A DNA stretch of 33,390 nucleotides from JACQQW01 sp964520655 (GTDB lineage Bacteria; Omnitrophota; Gorgyraeia; Zapsychrales; Fredricksoniimonadaceae), in assembly GCA_964520655.1 (NCBI GenBank), contig CAZFNI010000021.1:1-33390 (forward strand). Reading direction: 5' to 3'. A program made the position numbers and the translations under genes. Position 1 is the first letter of the stretch. Every line of letters starts with the position of its first letter. The notes under the pieces are model-generated. The model saw nothing but the letters and a program-made list of their open reading frames with translations, was not told the DNA's origin and did no database searches. This document shows, piece by piece, positions 30,689 through 33,390 of this stretch.

Positions 30689-31936
30689 ATGTCCAATAGG
30701 CGTGTTGTGATAACAGGTATTGGGGTTGTGTCGCCCGTCGGGATTGGTGTTGAAACCTTTTGGAAGGCCTTGTTAGCAGGGCAAAGTGGTATCCGTCCGG
30801 TAACACATTTTGATGCAACAGCATTTGACTCCCGGATCAATGGCGATATTAATCCTTACGATCCTCTCCAGTATTTTAACTCCAAGGATGCGCGCAATTT
30901 GTCGCATTTTATTCAGTTCGCTGTCATTGCGGCAAATGAAGCTCTCATGCAGGCCAAACTGGATGTCCGTGCCGGTGACCCATCGAAGGTGGGGGTTGTG
31001 ATCGGATCCGGGATCGGCAGCATTGTCTCCGCAGAAGAGGAATATGAAAAGCTGGTCTCAAAAGGGCCTGGACGTATATCCCCGTTCTTTATTACCCGCA
31101 TGATCATTAATGAAGCGGCCGGACAGGTGTCCATCAACAGCGGCGCGACCGGACCTTGTTTTGCCATCGCCACCGCCTGTGCGACAGCCAATAATTGTAT
31201 CGGTGAAGCGTTCCGCATGATCCAGCATGGTGAAATTGATGTGGCGATCGCTGGGGGGACAGAAAGTGCGACTTCAAAGCTTGGTTTAGGCGGATTCTGT
31301 TCGTTAAAAGCATTGTCCAAGCAGCACAATGATAGTCCGACGAGGGCCAGTCGACCCTTTGATCTTAACAGGGATGGCTTTGTGATGGGTGAAGGTGCCG
31401 GTGTTGTTATTTTAGAAACGTTGGAACATGCCAAGGCCCGCGGTGCGGTGATCTATGCGGAGTTGGTGGGGTATGGGCGTACAGCCGATGCTTATCATAT
31501 CACTGCTCCTCATGAGGAAGGTTTAGGGGCAATTCGGGCGATGGAATTGGCTATCAAAGATGCTGGTTTGAAGCCTTCTGATATTAACTATATTAATGCG
31601 CACGGGACCTCGACAAAATTGAATGATCAAATTGAAACATTGGCGATCAAGAAGGTTTTCGGGGATCATGCTAAGAAAGTTCCGATCTCATCGACCAAAT
31701 CTATGACGGGTCATTTATTAGGTGCTGCAGGCGCGATCGAATTGGCGGCTTGCATCATGTCGATCAGGGATAATAAAGTTCATCCTACGATCAATTATGA
31801 GACCCCTGATCCGATGTGTGATCTGGACTATGTTCCTAATACGGCAAGAAATGTCAATGTTGATGTTGCGCTTTCTAATTCTTTAGGTTTTGGCGGGCAC
31901 AACGCCACCTTGGTGGTCAAAAGATATAAAGGATAA
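30689..31936 (+). CDS. fabF: 3-oxoacyl-[acyl-carrier-protein] synthase II
   Basis: FabF condenses malonyl-ACP with acyl-ACP in fatty acid elongation. The 415-residue protein has the Cys-His-His triad: C164 in ATACATANN, H305 in NAHGTST and H342 in MTGHLLGAAGA. VVITGIGVVSPVG is the standard N-terminus. I start at 30689 (MSNRRVVITG), with AGGGG about 11 bases upstream. An earlier TTG at 30623 in the same frame falls inside the hairpin and would add 22 residues without family similarity. It follows acpP and is 2 bases upstream of the dehydrogenase gene. Confidence 0.96.
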   Translation: MSNRRVVITGIGVVSPVGIGVETFWKALLAGQSGIRPVTHFDATAFDSRINGDINPYDPLQYFNSKDARNLSHFIQFAVIAANEALMQAKLDVRAGDPSKVGVVIGSGIGSIVSAEEEYEKLVSKGPGRISPFFITRMIINEAAGQVSINSGATGPCFAIATACATANNCIGEAFRMIQHGEIDVAIAGGTESATSKLGLGGFCSLKALSKQHNDSPTRASRPFDLNRDGFVMGEGAGVVILETLEHAKARGAVIYAELVGYGRTADAYHITAPHEEGLGAIRAMELAIKDAGLKPSDINYINAHGTSTKLNDQIETLAIKKVFGDHAKKVPISSTKSMTGHLLGAAGAIELAACIMSIRDNKVHPTINYETPDPMCDLDYVPNTARNVNVDVALSNSLGFGGHNATLVVKRYKG

Positions 31937-31938
31937 AT

Positions 31939-32994
31939 ATGAAGGCTTATAAGATCGCTGTCATCGCGGGAGATGGAACGGGTCCGGAAGTGATCCGTGA
32001 AGGCTTAAAGGTTTTGGATGCTGCTGGTAAGAAATTCGGGTTTGTGATCGAGAAGACCAATTTTGATTTTGGCGGCGACCGTTATCTTAAGACAGGCAAA
32101 ACACTTGAAGATGCTGATATTGACGCTTTAAAGAAATTTCAAGCGATCTATTTGGGGGCCATCGGTCATCCTGAGGTGAAGCCAGGCATCCTGGAAACAG
32201 GCATTTTACTTAAACTGAGATTTTCGTTGGATCAATATATTAATCTGCGTCCAGTGAAGTTATATGATGCGGCGTATTGCCCGCTTAAAGATAAAACGCC
32301 TGCGGATATTGATTTTGTCGTCGTTCGTGAGAATTCCGAAGGTCTGTATAAGGGTATGGGGGAATTCCAGAATAAAGGAACAAAGGACGAGGTGGCGATC
32401 CAGATCTCTTACAATACACGGAAAGGTGTAGAGCGTTGTTTGCGTTATGCTTTTGAATATACCCGCAAACGCAATAAAGGGATGAAATTGACGCTGTGTG
32501 GTAAGACCAATGTGTTGACCTATGCCTGGGACCTTTGGCAGCGTACTTTTAACGAGATCGCGAAAGAGTATCCTGATGTAAAGACCGATTACAATAATGT
32601 GGATGCAACGACCATGTGGTTCGTGAAGAATCCGGAATGGTTCGATGTGATCGTGACGGATAATATGTTCGGTGATATCATCACTGATCTGGGCGCGATG
32701 ATCCAGGGAGGCATGGGCATTGCGGCTGGAGGCAATATTAATCCTTCCGGCGTTTCCATGTTTGAGCCTATCGGTGGCAGCGCTCCGAAATATACTGGCA
32801 AGAATGTGATCAATCCTTTGGCCGCGATCTGTGCCGGGGGCATGATGCTGGAACATTTAGGAGAAGCGGCGGCGGCCAAACGTATTGAGGAGACGGTCAT
32901 TTCATTTGTTACAACAAAAGTAAAATCATTAAATGCAGGTCAAATGGGTTATTCTACCACTGAGATCGGCGACTATATTGCAAAGGCGTTATAA
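31939..32994 (+). CDS. leuB: 3-isopropylmalate dehydrogenase-type beta-decarboxylating dehydrogenase
   Basis: This 351-residue NAD(P)-dependent dehydrogenase of the isocitrate/isopropylmalate family contains AVIAGDGTGPEVIREG, YINLRPVKLYD, VVRENSEGLYKGMGEF, the metal ligands in VTDNMFGDIITDLGAMIQGG and EPIGGSAPKYTGKNVINPLA. LeuB decarboxylates 3-isopropylmalate in leucine synthesis. The sequence does not cleanly separate LeuB from isocitrate or tartrate dehydrogenases of the family, but asd directly downstream makes an amino acid role likely. It starts 2 bases after fabF and ends 1 base before asd. Confidence 0.8.
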   Translation: MKAYKIAVIAGDGTGPEVIREGLKVLDAAGKKFGFVIEKTNFDFGGDRYLKTGKTLEDADIDALKKFQAIYLGAIGHPEVKPGILETGILLKLRFSLDQYINLRPVKLYDAAYCPLKDKTPADIDFVVVRENSEGLYKGMGEFQNKGTKDEVAIQISYNTRKGVERCLRYAFEYTRKRNKGMKLTLCGKTNVLTYAWDLWQRTFNEIAKEYPDVKTDYNNVDATTMWFVKNPEWFDVIVTDNMFGDIITDLGAMIQGGMGIAAGGNINPSGVSMFEPIGGSAPKYTGKNVINPLAAICAGGMMLEHLGEAAAAKRIEETVISFVTTKVKSLNAGQMGYSTTEIGDYIAKAL

Positions 32995-32995
32995 G

Positions 32996-33390
32996 ATGAA
33001 AAAATATAATGTGGCTATTTTGGGTATCCGCGGGGCGGTAGGTCAATGTATGTACAGCATTGTCAAGCAGCGGAAGTTCCCTGTTAATAAATTGATCCTG
33101 ATCTCACCCAGCGGTGCGGGCGGTGAGCTTGATGGGATAAAATATGTCCCCTTGACCAAAGATGTCTTTAACGGGGTGGATATTGTTTTGTCTTCGCCAG
33201 GTGCGGAGATCTCTAAAGAATGGGCGCCGATCGCGGCGAAAGCTGGGGCGGTGGTCATCGATAATACATCCCAATTTCGCATGGATCCTGACGTGCCACT
33301 GGTCGTCCCCGAAGTCAATCCTGAAGACATCAAGAAACAACGCGGGATCATTGCCAACCCGAATTGCTCGACAATCCAGATGCTGGTGGC
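32996..33390 (+). CDS. asd: Aspartate-semialdehyde dehydrogenase, N-terminal part (partial, runs off the end)
   Basis: The frame from ATG 32996 stays open to the window edge, giving 131 residues. Asd reduces aspartyl phosphate to the semialdehyde leading to lysine, threonine, methionine and diaminopimelate. Visible motifs are the nucleotide loop GIRGAVGQCMYS, NGVDIVLSSPGAEISKEW, the VVIDNTSQFRMDPDVPLVV segment, PEVNPED and the catalytic cysteine in NPNCST (C124). The segment ISPSGAGG replaces the common SxRSAG, so the arginine often near the NADP phosphate is missing, as also in E. coli Asd, which has STSQLG there. Cofactor preference therefore cannot be read. It starts one base after the leuB stop. 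Confidence 0.94.
   Translation, partial: MKKYNVAILGIRGAVGQCMYSIVKQRKFPVNKLILISPSGAGGELDGIKYVPLTKDVFNGVDIVLSSPGAEISKEWAPIAAKAGAVVIDNTSQFRMDPDVPLVVPEVNPEDIKKQRGIIANPNCSTIQMLV

Noticed and set aside
1..33390. Mobile elements, CRISPR arrays, rRNA or tRNA genes
   Set aside because: No transposase or integrase, no regularly spaced identical repeats with spacers, and no rRNA or tRNA sequence was recognised.

Overview
This is a contiguous, gene-dense bacterial chromosome segment with short intergenic gaps and roughly mid-40s percent GC by eye. It carries core metabolism and no mobile elements. Aerobic/respiratory and biosynthetic housekeeping genes dominate: complex I, Fe-S assembly, the MEP isoprenoid pathway, peptidoglycan, folate, type II fatty acid synthesis, and leucine and aspartate-family amino acids. 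Proteins look like a free-living Gram-negative-type bacterium. The gene mix would fit an uncultured lineage such as Omnitrophota or another PVC-neighbourhood phylum, but the sequence alone does not settle this and I hold it at low confidence.

Layout. (1) 1-7597: complex I in two convergent blocks, the end of nuoG plus nuoH and nuoI on the plus strand facing nuoJ-K-L-M-N on the minus strand. (2) 7641-11591, plus: an Mrp-family Fe-S carrier ATPase with a C-terminal DUF971 domain, an eIF1/SUI1-like protein, pyruvate kinase and a secreted esterase. (3) 11649-18908, plus: an Fe-S operon nfu - Rrf2 regulator - sufB-C-D-S-U ending in moaA, preceded by a 25-bp imperfect palindrome that may be the Rrf2 operator. 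(4) 21800-18913, minus: ispH, 2Fe-2S ferredoxin, moaE, a single-domain rhodanese and murB, divergent from ispG (21900-23117). (5) 23118-23405: a non-coding interval rich in hairpins and repeats, leading into an ECF sigma factor and a membrane protein that joins an anti-sigma-like N-terminus to a YfbK-type von Willebrand A domain. A strong bidirectional terminator closes this unit. (6) 27844-26150, minus: PHP phosphatase, VOC protein and Bcp peroxiredoxin, divergent from (7) folE, a PTR1-like pteridine reductase and folB, then fabG, acpP, fabF, a leuB-type dehydrogenase and the start of asd.

Several neighbours fit together. Fe-S assembly (suf, nfu, mrp) is encoded beside many Fe-S clients (Nuo, MoaA, IspG, IspH, ferredoxin). 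The ferredoxin next to ispH is a plausible electron donor for the two Fe-S enzymes of the MEP pathway. The rhodanese beside moaE could feed sulfur to molybdopterin synthase. The Mrp protein divergent from nuoJ may be a complex I assembly factor, like mitochondrial Ind1/NUBPL.

The most unusual signals are the structured DNA upstream of the ECF sigma/anti-sigma-VWA pair, and two genes (mrp and the PHP phosphatase) whose ATG lies exactly 7 nt after a perfect TATAAT, the arrangement expected of leaderless mRNAs.
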